Source of the DNA: Phascolomyces articulosus
Taxonomy: Eukaryota > Mucoromycota > Mucoromycetes > Mucorales > Lichtheimiaceae
Assembly: GCA_025677815.1 (NCBI GenBank)
Contig: JAIXMP010000027.1
Coordinates: forward strand, 1-64,000
Reading direction: 5' to 3'
Length of the DNA stretch: 64,000 nt
The first letter of the stretch is position 1; each line of letters opens with the position of its first letter. The position numbers and the translations under genes were made by a program. The notes under the pieces were generated by a model. The model did not search any database. It was given only the letters and a program-made list of their open reading frames with translations, and was not told the DNA's origin. Shown piece after piece: positions 11,814-23,739 of the stretch.

Positions 11814-13326
11814 TTAATGAACATGGTGCGGCTCAGTGCCTGAAGAAGAGGAATGGGAGCGAATACGTTCTCTGGATTGTCGACGTTGAATGGCAGCAGC
11901 TTTTCTTGCAGTAACAATTTGCCAACGATGGATTCCTAAAGCAGTTGTCATGCCGACAATAAGAGCGGCTCCTAAAACGGTATAAAGGTCTGGATATTCA
12001 TGAAGAAAAATGCCACCAACTGCATAAGCTGACAAAACTTCGCTCATTCGCATCAATGTTCCTAATATAATAATAGATACATATCAACATAAAATTCATA
12101 TAAATCCACATCCTTCAAACCATAGCAGTGTTATTTTTTACCTGGACCGGCTGGAGCTAATTTTAACCTGAAATTAAGTTTATAATAACTGTTTATTAGT
12201 ACGACAAATCAAGTTATAACACATGGTTAAGGAGTAACAAATGGAAATCAAGAAAAAAACACCATAGATATTTTTACCCTTGATTAAGAAGACATTGTCC
12301 AATAAATGCCAAAAGTCCAACAAGTGCCAAATGAATCCAGTCCACGAGTAGATGTTCTTGAGGAAGTATAAACTCTTGAAATGCAAATAATCCAACCAGA
12401 CTCATAATGGTTGCAATGAATCCAACGTAAAATACATGCGTCATAAAATGTACACGTTTCCCAACTTTTCGCACTGCAACATAAGCGGCAGCAGACATGA
12501 ATGCACCGGTTAATGCGCATACAATGGCAAATGTTCGCTGCATATCTTTTGATGAGTTGTCGTCATCCCTTCTACCGAATAAATGTCGTGGTTGAGATAT
12601 TAAAAGGACCCCAGCTGTGCAAAGAATGGAACAAAATCCATCAAATACCGTAAATGTATCGTTAAATAGAATAGCTACTAAAACTGTCGTAAAAGCAGGT
12701 CCTAAGAAAAACATGACTATAATAATGGATAGTGCAATTATTATACCAAAATCCAGTCAATCGTCTATCCTTTTATCATTTCTCTCTCTTTCTCTTCATA
12801 AAATCCTCTTGGTTTTATTACCTGTTGCTTCGAAAAGAGATAATTTTGTAAGACTATAAAAAAATAAAATCAATCCGAGAGAACCAACGAACCCTCTCAC
12901 AAATAACCATAGGCACACACCGGATTTGTTACCGAAAGGATTCACGCGCAGTAGTACACAGCTTGCCAAAGCCAAAACAAGTTGTATACTTGAACGAGCA
13001 AACACAATCTCAAAAATTGGTAACTTGTTACCACATTGTTTGACAAATAAAGCACTGAATGTAAATGCGAGTGCTGATAGACCAAGCAATAATAAACCAT
13101 GTACTTCTTTTTTAAATATCGATGGATCGTTGCTTAATGACAGTACTTTATAATAATCCGGGTGTTGCTGATTTGTTGATAACGAAGACCGTATGGAATT
13201 CGTCGATTTTCCATATTTTTGGATAAGTGGTGTGGATTCATTGACAATGGTTATACTGGTAGGAATTTCAAACGTTGGCCGGTTTGTTGTTGCTGTTGCT
13301 GCATGTGTGTCAGTCTTTTTGGTCAT
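11814..13326 (-). CDS. EamA/DMT-superfamily transporter (SLC35G-like)
   Basis: Four exons on the minus strand: 13326-12822, 12716-12278, 12167-12142 and 12061-11814, all with GT-AG introns; the model is 405 aa. The N-terminal ~75 residues are polar and probably cytosolic. Hydrophobic segments characteristic of a ten-helix drug/metabolite transporter follow (GLLLLGLSALAFTFSAL, LVLALASCVLLRVNPFG, FVGSLGLILFFYSL, FFLGPAFTTVLVAILF, and later LIVGMTTALGI). Two EamA repeats can be seen, as in SLC35G-type proteins. The third exon is only 26 nt and encodes the conserved-looking segment LKLAPAGPG that links the last helices. The substrate cannot be read from sequence. The basic, Ser-rich C-terminal tail ends in HHVH. 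The start codon at 13326 is the first ATG of the open frame, but it is not proven. Confidence 0.85.
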
Positions 13327-14750
13327 GAGTTTCTTCTGCGTTTTTTTCTTGTTTTTGAAATAATGAAAAATGGGAGAGATGGGTGGTGGGTGGTGCTTGA
13401 GAAGTAGGTTATTGAAAGAAAAAGAGAAAGAGAAGGGAATAAAACTCTTGTTGTCAAGTTTTTCTATGTATGTGTGTATGCGTATGTGTTTGGGATTGAA
13501 GTGAGTGAAAAAAGAAAGCAGTAGCCCACTATTCTTGTTTCAAGAAGAAAGAGAAATTACAAGGAGACCCTTTCGGAACAACAGAACAAGGCTTCCGTGC
13601 GGATTATGAATTTTCAACAATGGAAAAAGACATTATCACACGCATTATTTACTTTTATATTATGCAAAATAATGAGGATGGTATGCAAAACTATCTTATT
13701 ATATGTAATAGCATATAAAGGCATAATGAAAAGTATTGATTTGGCCTGCTATTATGGCCTGCGCATCGTTACTATCATCATTTCGATGCATTGTATATCT
13801 TGCGCTGGCATCATGTTTTATTCACACTCTTCTTTTACAAGTTAATTAAAAATAGTTCATTGATCGCAATTTTTCTATCTCAAGAATTGACCAATCCGCT
13901 ACTAATTCAAAACTTCTAATTCAAAACTTTTAAAGTGTCCGGCAAGCATTTGTTCAACTTTTTCTACTCAGTATAAATGTCTATTCAACATATTAAATAA
14001 TGATAAAAATATACGTTCGTAAAAAGTACATTATCATCTAATAATATGCAGCTGCTTTTAAAGTCTTTCTTTGTCTTAACGTTCTTAGCATCATCATGGT
14101 ATGTCATCACACTTTATGGAGGTCCAAGTTTTATTTATTTATTCTGGGGCTGGTACTATTTTCTATCCATGAGCATATGTGTCAGGAAACAATAATAAAC
14201 CTTCTTTTATTGGTTCAATTCAATTCAAGTACTTGAATCATAAGTAGTACCGTAGAGGAGCTTCACTGATATTCATGTTTTTGACAAGAGTACAGCACTT
14301 ACACATGAAATACTCTATGATCATCCTTTGATATATGTACGCTTAGACCAATCCCTACAACACTATTTTGCTATATCCAATCACCTACTTTTATACATAC
14401 GATGAAATAAACAACATATTTATTGATTCAATATGCATGCTTCCCAGTTCATTATTTTGGGCGATCCATTTATCCTCCAGAACCACAGTGCATTATGTTT
14501 TTCGGAAGTGACCAAGAGTATAAAATTTACACATTCCCAAAAAAAAAAAAGAACTATATCGGACGTAAATAAATTTATTATATAAAACATGAACTATGTA
14601 CTGTACTGCAAATATTCATAACGTATTAATAATAATGATAATAGAAAAAGTCAGAAAATAAATGATGTGTATGAAAGAATTATCATTAGTTTTCTTGAAC
14701 CTATTTCAATAAACAGAGTTAGAATACTATTTAAAATAAATTAATAACAT
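13327..14750. other. intergenic, no supported gene
   Basis: Contains the promoter side of the transporter (purine-rich strip 13400-13570) and the 3' flank of the TPX2-domain gene. The + frame at 13597-13845 (82 codons) has no homologue I recognise and no exon-like context. I see no RNA gene or repeat beyond short poly-A tracts. Confidence 0.45.
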
Positions 14751-16634
14751 TTATTCATATTTTACCTTTCGTTTGGTACCACGATGCAATTGAGGAGCTG
14801 CATCACGAACTGCACGACATGCTTCATCCTGAATCTTTTTCTCTTTTTCTTTCCACAAGTCGAGTTTCGCTTTGAATTGCTTTTGATGATGTACTGCACG
14901 TTCATCAGTTGCGAAGCGGAATGGCTATTATATTCATTTATGTATTTATATAATTATAAAGATCATGATCCTAGGTTTTCCCTATTTGTTCTTATCATTC
15001 CATTCTCATCCCTGTTCTCTCCTTTTCATGATGACTTACCTGTACTGAAGTTGTATGAATTGTCTTTTGTTTTTTGCTAGGTTTCAATGGGATATTACTT
15101 TCCAATGTTGATGATTTAGATGTTGGTGCGGTTTTTGAGGAATGGCTAGCTCTGTTTGCTGATGCTAAAGTACTGCTACGATGTCCCTTACGAGTTATAG
15201 TTGTACGTGTACGATTGTAACGGGATATGGTACGATGGCGATTATTAGTTGTATTTGCATTTGTTTGTTCAGTGGATAATGGTTGTCGTCCCTATTCAAT
15301 AGTTTGATAGAGAGGTTAAATAAAATTTATCATTTGTTGTTATAAATATGTGTGGAATTTGCTATTGAAAAAAAGATACTATGTACCTCTTGGCTAGATT
15401 GTGATTGTGATGATCGTTGACTATATATAAAAATTATATTAGGAAAAAAGGGTTGTATGTCCATTTTTAAATATCATGTTACTTACAATGAATGTGTACG
15501 TTGTCGTGTAAGAAGTTTGGGAGATCGTGGTTTTGTTAATGATGATGTAGTCGATGGAAGGTGGGTATCATTTGGCTATAAATAATACATATATTTATAA
15601 ACAAATAGAACTGGAGAAAAATATCAAAAGCTATCAATTCAATTTCAAACAGGATTACCTTGTTTTGACGCGGTATCGACCCAATGGATCTTGATGAAAT
15701 TGGGTTACCACCCCGTAAATTTTGTTCGAATAATTTGATCCGTACAGCTAATGGAATATAAACATCTTCATCTCGCATTTCATTATGGATATCATCCATT
15801 GCATTAATCCGCGTAGATGATTGAAATCTTGGTTTCTATGGGAACAACATGTATCACAAGTTTAATAAAGAGTGCCCATCCCTATACTTTCCTCGTTTTC
15901 TTTGAAAAAAAGAAAAAAAAAAGAATAAATTATCATGTTATACATACTATGTTGCTATACTTTTGACGAGGAGTATGGGAAAATTCATGATGAGGTCGAA
16001 GAAGTCTACTTTCATAGGACGCTGTTGCACGCATATAAGAGGGAAGGTTAGACGATTTTGTTGGTTCACTCAATAAAGTGCTGGACGTTGTTGTCATGTG
16101 CTTCTTCTGGTGCCTAGCAGTAGTAGTGGTTTGTTTTTGTTGGATGGAAACACTATTGCTTTTTTGTGGTGATAAAGCTGCTTTTGCTGTTACTGTCGTG
16201 GTCGCAGCCTTCTCAGTAAGTGTGTCGTCTTTTTTATTGTTGGGAGGGATTATGCCTTTGCTTCGCATCAATTCATCCCATTCACTTGGTGTTCGAAATT
16301 CACGAGTGATTGGGGAACTGTGGCTACTACGTTGTTTTATTGGACTGGATACAACAGGAGAAAGTACTTTACTACTTTCACGTTTGAAAGGCGATGGTGT
16401 ACTATGTTTTAATTCCATACGTTGTTCATCTTGAGGTGTTCTTGCATTGAAATTGGCCGGTGGTGATTCGTTAACTAAGGAACGATAACGATCACCACTA
16501 ACAACACTGGTGTGAATATTGCTGAATGTAGGTGAGGTTGTCAAAGGATCGTCATTATCTTCTCCTACAAATGAATGTTCGAGACTTTCACTACGTCGTG
16601 GTTGTTCCATTTCAAAAGAACGCAAATCAGTCAT
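14751..16634 (-). CDS. TPX2 C-terminal-domain protein (microtubule/spindle-associated)
   Basis: Six exons on the minus strand: 16634-15948, 15835-15659, 15575-15487, 15420-15387, 15291-15040 and 14924-14751; the model is 470 aa. The C-terminal exon starts PFRFATDERA, the TPX2-domain signature, followed by a charged helix (LDLWKEKEKK) and a basic tail (GTKRKVKYE). A second short motif, IPLAVRIKLFEQN, near residue 250 is also TPX2-like. The rest is low-complexity, Ser/Thr/Arg-rich with SP/TP sites, fitting a CDK-regulated, disordered microtubule binder. TPX2 relatives nucleate spindle microtubules and activate Aurora kinase; that role here is by family only. The start is set by an in-frame TAA shortly upstream of the ATG and a pyrimidine-rich acceptor at about 16660, so a 5' UTR intron is likely. 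Confidence 0.8.
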
Positions 16635-16800
16635 GTATAAGTTTCGTTACTATGTGTATCTAGTATTTATGTGAGAAAAAGAAAAAAAATGTAAATTGAG
16701 AAAGAAAACGCCTGAACGCGATCGCTTTTATTTTGAGCGCTGAGATTTTTTTTTTTTTTTTTTGGAAAAACCTGCTGCATCCTTATTACCTCATCCATTC

Positions 16801-17455
16801 TTATTCTTTGTATATTGTAACAATGAAAAGTATCTGGTATTCAGCTATTTTCCATATAATTATCTGTAAATCCCATTGTATTTATATATCCTTATATATA
16901 ATTTTACTTTGATTACAATCATCATGTTAGTAATAAGTATAAAAATAGTAATCATTTTGGAAACATACCTTTAAATGTTGATGAGTGTAAAGAAAGACCT
17001 TTCTCTTTATCGATTTATCTTCTCTTATATTTAATCATCCATAATGATTGTTTGTTTAATAATGATAAAAGTGAACGATATTGATAATTTATATTAGAAG
17101 ATGTAAGTAAAAGAAAGAATTTGTAAAATGATAATTATTATCCTTCTATATTAATCAAGTCCAATACCATATTCTTGACAACAAATGCAGTATTAAAACA
17201 CATACATACCTCAAAGTAGCGACGTGCTTAATACTTATGAGAGGGCGTGAGTTTTCAGTGGTCTTCAAGGCACCGCCAGTTCGGAATATTGGTGTTTTCT
17301 TTATAATAGTATTGCTCTCCCGCTCATATACAGTTACAGACGAATCCAAAGAAGTCAAAGAAACATATAAAGGTAATTGTGTAGCCTAAGATTTTTTTCA
17401 AATAGATTTATCTTTTTAAGGATGTACATATCTTTTGGTTGTATAAAGTTACCAT
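16801..17455 (-). CDS. small gene of unknown function, start codon split off by an intron
   Basis: Assembled from splice sites. The ATG at 17455-17453 is directly followed by a donor (ATG|GTAACT). The exon 17385-17210 begins ATQLPLYVSLT and continues VYERESN, KKTPIFRTGGALK and RPLISIKHVATL. After a GTATGT donor, exon 17023-16969 adds EDKSIKRKVFLYTHQHLK, and the next donor (GTATGT) is good. The last exon is uncertain: one acceptor gives an immediate TAA (16904-16906, 78 aa), another (exon 16863-16801) adds about 20 residues. The product is small, basic and not recognised. It cannot be the 5' part of the TPX2-domain gene, because every frame into that gene's first exon meets a stop. It is divergent from the methyltransferase gene, with only about 160 bp between start codons. 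An alternative is that these are non-coding 5' exons. Confidence 0.45.
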
Positions 17456-17615
17456 TTTGCTTAATAAATTTTGGTAACCTGTCAGGAGGCGCGTATGCAG
17501 CGGGGAAATCAAAAGTGTGGCGCTAACCTTGTTTTATCACCTATTCTACTTTTTTTTTAAAAAAACTATTTCTACTCTATTCTTTTTTCACTCGTTTGTA
17601 TATAAAAATATTAAT
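17456..17615. promoter_or_regulatory. candidate bidirectional promoter
   Basis: Only about 160 bp separate the inferred minus-strand start (17455) from the CARM1 start (17616). The segment has a GC-richer centre (17485-17530, including GGAGGCGCGTATGCAGCGG) flanked by AT-rich tracts, as expected for a shared promoter. TATATAAAAATA lies very close to the CARM1 ATG and may be leader sequence rather than a TATA box. Regulation itself is not visible. Confidence 0.4.
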
Positions 17616-19509
17616 ATGTCAAAGGACGAATCAAAAAACCCCAGTGTTGAACATAGAGATCCACAATACTTTGGATACTATGCTCAATTACAACATCAGG
17701 TACCCCCTTTCTTTTCCTTTTTCCTTTTTGGTCGCGTAATATAGGGATACGCGTTGTTAGTCTTTCAACATACAAACACACACTCTCGCTCTTAATTGAC
17801 ACTTGGCGTTTTTACGAACATGGGTTAGCAAAATATGTTACAAGATACTGTACGAACATCTACTTATCGTTCTGCCATTTTATTAAATGGTCCTGGTTGT
17901 TTCCAAAACAAAACTGTCATGGATGTTGGTGCTGGTTCAGGTATTCTTTCTTATTTTGCTGTTCAAGCAGGTGCATCACAAGTTTATGCTGTTGAAGCAT
18001 CCGCCATGGCAAAGAAAATGAAGAAACTAGTTGAAGCTCCCAATACAAATGAATTTTTGAAGGGAAAAGTCCAAGTCATTAATGGTAAGTGGCCTTATTT
18101 AACCGAAACTAGTAGAATAAGAAAAGGTAGCTAATTTATATCACAATATTTCTAGCCAAGATTGAGGATCCAGATCTACCGATCCCAAAGGTGGACACCA
18201 TTATTTCTGAACCCATTGGCGTTTTACTTTTCCATGAAAGAATGGTGAGTAATATATATTTATATTGTTGTTGAATATTTGGAGGAAAAAATAGAGACAC
18301 TAATAGAGCATTTTTTTGACAGCTTGAATCATATATTTACGCACGCGATCATTATCTGAAACCAGGAGGTGCTCTTTTCCCATCCAAGGGTAATATTTAT
18401 TTAGCACCATTCACCGATGCTACGTTATGGAGTGAAACTATGGCAAAAGCACGATTTTGGTAAAGAAAAAACAAACTAACTCATAATTGAATATTAACTA
18501 TCACTTTCATTGTCAAATCTATGATTACTAAAGTCATTTTTAAACTTAGGGAACAACCTTCTTTCTATGGCATTAATTTGACTTCTTTATATAAAGATGC
18601 TCGGAATGAAATGTTTGGTTAGTATATAATAATCTTGGGATAAGAGAAAACTACCAAGAAAATATCTCAGAGAAGCTAGGAAGGAATTCATACATCGAAC
18701 ATCCAGAAGAAATTAATGTAGTGTAAAATGCTATAATAGGTATGCCTGTTGTTGGTCACTTCGATCATCGTAATCTTATTACTACCCCAACTGTTTTGGA
18801 TACTTATGGAGTCGATTTTTCCAGTGTGACACTTCCCGAATTATTGGATATGACGATGCCATTCAAATGGTCAGCAGGATATACAGGATTAATGCATGGT
18901 GTGGCTGGTTGGTTTGATCTTATTTTTGCACCTCCACCTTATGACAAGACTGGAAATAATGATCCCAATCTTCTCAATACGACAATCGAAATGTCAACCG
19001 GTCCAGCTGCAGATCGTACTCATTGGCAACAAGTGCGTTTCTTATTCAAGGAACCTTTGGCTGTTAATGCCACTCAAACAATTCGTGGATGGATGCGAGC
19101 TGTCGTCAATGACATGCGAAGTTACACAATCTTTGTTGAAGTTGTTGTGGGTGATGATACCCCCTTGTCAGATCCTGCTACCATGGATATCAAGACATTT
19201 GCAACATCTGAAGAAGAAGAGAAAGAAGAAAAATCTCATCCATTAAGACGACGGGCTCGTTGGGAATTGCATGAACAAACTTATAATTACAGTTATACAC
19301 CCGGATTGGTGACAGATCATAAACCAGAATATTCTTGTTTGTATCAACCTGAAAATGTTATTGATCAACAAACAATCGAACAACAGCAACAACAATCAAT
19401 GATGCCAACAGCATTACCAACTCAACTATCATCTCAAGGACAACAAGTGATTGACCTTACCGGAAGTGTGAACAATGTCATGGAAAATTATGAGAACTTT
19501 AGTAACTGA
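17616..19509 (+). CDS. CARM1: type I protein arginine methyltransferase, CARM1/PRMT4 family
   Basis: Six exons: 17616-17699, 17829-18084, 18156-18244, 18323-18459, 18550-18617 and 18740-19509; the model is 467 aa. It uses S-adenosylmethionine to dimethylate arginines in histones and RNA-binding proteins. Visible motifs: the N-terminal clamp [13 protein letters not shown], motif [13 protein letters not shown], the acidic post-I residue in YAVEAS, the double-E loop [14 protein letters not shown] with both glutamates, KARFWEQPSFYG typical of CARM1, and the THW loop (DRTHWQQ). The beta-barrel/dimerisation region is complete. The human CARM1 N-terminal PH-like domain is absent. The C-terminal tail (from about residue 375) is acidic and then Gln-rich, and may act as a transcription-type tail. 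No catalytic residue is missing. The ATG is the only one in frame before the conserved clamp. Confidence 0.93.
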
Positions 19510-19899
19510 GCAATAACAGCATCAGGAACAACCGCGATATTTTATATATAGTTTACCATTATCTACCTTCTATTTCTATTTGAGTATTTACAGAAGATTT
19601 TTTTTATATGTTTTGACATTTTCCTAAAAAAAAGTGATAGAAGAGGATCGAAAAAAAAGATTGAAGAGCAAATCGACCAAAAAAAAAGTATATATTATAT
19701 GTTTTTATTATTTTACAAAAGAAAAAAAGAGACACTATTTAATTTCTAATTATCAATTGTTTTAAACGAAAGGGGATTAATGGAATTATATATATTAAAT
19801 TGAGAAGGGAAGAGAACACATGGAAAAATATTGATGTATCTAATATTAATGCACAAAAAAAGTTTCAAACGTCACTTGCATCAATTGTTACGTTTTAGA
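19510..19899. other. 3' flank of the methyltransferase gene
   Basis: AT-rich 3' UTR/spacer with several poly-A runs and no gene. It separates the convergent CARM1 gene from the decayed surface-protein gene on the other strand. Confidence 0.5.
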
Positions 19900-19904
19900 T
19901 ATAA

Positions 19905-22440
19905 GAATTATGTTTCTTTTCTTATTATTCCACTCATTTTCACCATCACAACCTTCATTGTTATAGTTATAGTTATCTTTGTCATCATTACCACCAGCTT
20001 CGCCATCATTATCCCATTTTGTCTATTCGTCTTCCTTATTACCGTCATGTTTCCATGAGTCACTCCCCACACCTTCTTCATCTTCACCGTGTTAGTCCTT
20101 ATACCATTTATCCCATATTTTTTCATGGTCCTTCCAATGTCGATAAGCCTCCTTTTTTTGATCTTTCCATCTACCATCTTTTCCACAATGATTCTCGTTC
20201 CAGCTATCACGCTTTCCTCTTCCACCTTTACCATGATGAGTGATTCTATGAGAAGTCATTTCCGGAAGAGGTGAAGTATTAGTCATGTAGCGCAATGTAC
20301 AGGACCACTCTTTTTTCTTGGCGGCAAACCGTTATCAAAACCGTTATCGATAGCTAAATTTTTATAAGGGTCATGTAAAATACATACTAAAATAAGGCAA
20401 TATTTTTGTTTATTACCTCGCCAAAGAGGTATTTCCACTTGTACTACGTACATTTCATACTAGATAGTGGTTGTTGTGTGCTGATAGTTGTTTTTACTGT
20501 GGATGCGTTATTCACTGAAGTTGCGGTTGTCATTTTTCCTGTGGGAGTAGTTGTTATTATGACAAAAAATGTCGTTTTTGTCGTAGCTGTATCAATCTTA
20601 CTACCACTGCTACCGCCACTACTTGATACAGAAGGAATCACAGAGCTACTAGTAGTTGAAGTTTTGGTACTTTGTTCAGTAGCAAATTCAACATTAAAAT
20701 CGGCTCCAAATTCTGCACCAATTTCTAGATTTTCACTGCCGCTGAGGAAGCCCAGGTAGGTATTGGTGATGGTCAATGTGTCAGATGGGAATGTATATAC
20801 CCGATGGAGACTTTGTTGTTCTCGTGGAACTGAGCTTTGGTAATGTAATTGTTGGTTTTACTGCAGAGGTAAATGTTGCCTTGTATTGGTTGAAGTAGAA
20901 ATGACATTATTACTGCTCAAAGTCTTGTTTCCGACGATAAATAATTCTTGAAGTAGTGCTATATTCAGTTATTGTATCTATGGTTGTAATTTCGGAAATC
21001 TATAATGTTGGACCGATAGTATTTTCCACACTTGTTGCTGTTGTAATCTCTCCGCCGTCAGTACCTGTACTGCTAGTCAATGTATCTGAAACGGAAGATC
21101 CCGAAAGTGTTGTAGTCACTATATTCTTACTATTTGATAACGTTTGTTGAGACCAACGGTCCAGTTGCAATTGTATTTGTTTCAAGAACTAATGTTAATG
21201 ATGTACCTCTCGTCTGTTCTATACCTGTTAATGTTGTACTTTCTTTATTACCATCAGTCCTACTTTTATTCGTTACTGTATTTGAACCAGATGGTTGAGA
21301 AAGAGTACTGCCAGTGATACTCGCTGTTGTTCGATAATTTTATTCCATAGACCTTGCTAAAATAATAGTGTTTGTCACAGTCGTTGTGGGTATTTGTACT
21401 CTAGTTGACGTTGAACTTTCACCGTTACCGCAACTTCTACTTCTTGTCGTAACTGTGTTTGAATCAGATATACCAAGAATATTAGACTTGCTGGAATAAC
21501 GACGGTTGAAATTCCTTTGGCCATTTTTACTCTCTGTGGGTGCAGTAGTGGTTATTCCAAATGTGCTTGCTGCCGAACATGCAGGTGATAATGACAATTC
21601 TGGTAAAGATGAAGGTCCAATAGAATCACCGATGGTAACTGTTACCGTTGCAGTTATAGTCTTAGCAGTATTTGCTCACTGTTCCGTTATTGATGATGAT
21701 AGTGGGATGAACCATTCAATGCCGTTTTTGCTGTATTATTATTCTTACCACTATTTATTGTCAATGGTGTCTCATTGCATTGCTGATTAGCTGTTATGGT
21801 GGCAGTAGTTGAAGAAGCTGTCGGCTGTCCAGAAACAATGAAAGATTGCTGAGTGCATGTAGAGGATGATGCTGGTCGGTGATTTGTATCATCACTATTA
21901 TTACTTGCTTGGGTGAAAATTTCTTGGGTTTTTGTTTCAGTTACTGTGGCTGCTAGTGAACATGTACTGACATTTATATTACTAATGGTGGTAGTTGGAG
22001 TTGATATTGATGTTGCTGGTGTCAGTGACGTTAATTCACTATTCCCCCCTTCAGTCACAGTAATCGTGGAAACAATAGTAGCAGTGTACTGTCGTTCAGT
22101 ATATGTGCATTTCTGTCCCAAATCAGATAGTACTAAATAACTATTACTAGTCATAGATGTAGGAGTTGTTAATTTGGATGCCCCTGTTACAAGATTGTCA
22201 CATTCATTCGAGATTTCCATTCCAGTAGTTACTGCCACTGTGGCAGTGGAAGTAACATATTCATTAGAACACTGTTGCTGTGCCAAAGTCGTTGTTGAAT
22301 GAACAGACGCTTTTGATAATTGTTTTGCTAAAGATTGTGTATCTGGTGCTGATGATAATACACACTGACCACTTTCAGTCATAGTTACAATAGTTGTCGC
22401 TGTTGAAGGGAGATGTCTCTTATATGAAGTTTTCCTGTGT
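19905..22440 (-). pseudogene. decayed Ser/Thr-rich mucin-like surface protein gene
   Basis: On the minus strand, long stretches in several frames read as Thr/Ser-rich sequence with periodic Cys (e.g. CSNEYVTSTATVAVTT, CTYTERQYTATIVSTITVTE, CSLAATVTE), typical of O-glycosylated fungal wall or adhesin proteins. The frame is interrupted: open pieces 22382-21687, about 21650-21340, 21330-21190, 21185-21000 and 20776-20444 are separated by stops or shifts. Further downstream, a donor (20418/20417) and acceptor lead to a Lys/His/Trp/Gly-rich tail (RITHHGKGGRGKRD, HWKDHEKIWDKWYKD) that has a stop at 20092-20094 and another near 20019, after which the same frame continues D/N/G-rich. Two pieces around 21490-21400 and 21330-21236 are repeat units (SNTVTTRSRSCGNGESS versus SNTVTNKSRTDGNKEST). 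No signal peptide was found at the 5' end. A heavily spliced functional gene is less likely, because the breaks lack splice sites. Confidence 0.6.
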
Positions 22441-23709
22441 GTGTTGCCATTGTTGTTTTATTTGGGGGATTTCTACTGGTGTCGTTCAGAGAGGGAATAA
22501 GGTGAGAGCGTGTTGAAATTCTTAATAACTAATAGAGACGAAAAAGCGATCCAAAGGTGTGGAAAAAAAATTTACAGGCGTTGACAGAGGTAAAGACGCA
22601 TAAAGAAAGGTGATCAAGAGTGCTAGCCAGTAGAATAATTTGGATAAGAAAGCTGCCAATAATAATAACAAGAAACATGTAATAATAAATAAAGTGTTTC
22701 AAAGAAACACTTGGAGGAGTTCTGTACATTCCATATAGCTATTAATCCTAATTTCAAAGAAAAATTGGTTATACATATATAATTATCCTTTAACTTTCTA
22801 TCATACATCATATTCTTTATTCGTTAGGTGACAGACAGCACAGATAAATCCTAAATAGGTTCTATATTTCACATTCCGCTGTCGAACGCCTAAAAAAGGG
22901 AAAGTAGGAGTTCTATTGTCAGCAATGCATGTATATTTTCAAAGTATAAGAAATATTATATATTCACTAATGCACTAGTGCATTATACCTTTTATCAATT
23001 GTAAACTGGGCGTATTCGATCATGGGTTAGGTCTAATTTCTTATACTATTGGTAATCGCGTGTAGCATTCTTTCCTTTTATTTTTATGTATTGTTTATGC
23101 AATCGTGTTTTTCTATATGTTATTGTAGAACTCGATGGTTTTTAATGAGTAATGATATATTATAATATGAGATAATTAAAAAGCAGTAAAAAAATAATTG
23201 GTTATAGTAAAACAAGATGACAACATATTGTTCACGCTTTTAGAAAGAAACGAAGCATCACTTATCTCTTTAAACATTGTCAACACCATTTTTTTATTGC
23301 AGAGATAACGTATAAAAACTTGTTATTTGTATCGAATGACGACACGATAGTAACTCTATTACCAAAAATATCATGATCCAATAATGTAAATAAAATGACA
23401 GATGGTCAAAATAACCATCAGCTAATCTCTTATGCCAACGAATAACATCAACAGCGTTATCTTATAGATATATAGCAAAGAATGAAATAAAAAAACATTG
23501 TACGGAATATAATGTAATTCTTCATAGTATAAAGAAGAAGAATATGTTGATAAAACAAAAGAGAAGGGACAAATTTAAAAATCTACACTCATGTGTTACT
23601 GTTTTTGGGAGAAATCTGGTGATCTTTTCTTGAATCAACCTTGTTTTTAATACGTTGAAAACAGTTATGTCAAGATAACTCTCTCCTTGCTCGCTCCTTT
23701 CCTTATTTC
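22441..23709. other. intergenic, no supported gene
   Basis: AT-rich sequence with only short chance frames on both strands. A palindromic-looking ACTAATGCACTAGTGCATTA lies near 22965-22985. A 21-base poly-T run (23710-23730) sits right before the next gene and probably belongs to its promoter or leader. Confidence 0.45.
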
Positions 23710-23739
23710 TTTTTTTTTTTTTTTTTTTTTGCTACATGC

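Noticed and set aside
13597..13845. 82-codon + strand ORF
   Set aside because: Composition fits AT-rich chance sequence; no recognisable motif.
16969..17385. Exons as the N-terminus of the TPX2-domain protein
   Set aside because: All three frames leading into the exon at 16634 contain a stop before it, so the proteins cannot be joined.
20019..20274. Hydrophobic + strand frames at 19.8-20.8 kb
   Set aside because: They are antisense to the Lys/His/Thr-rich decayed protein and reflect complementary codon bias.
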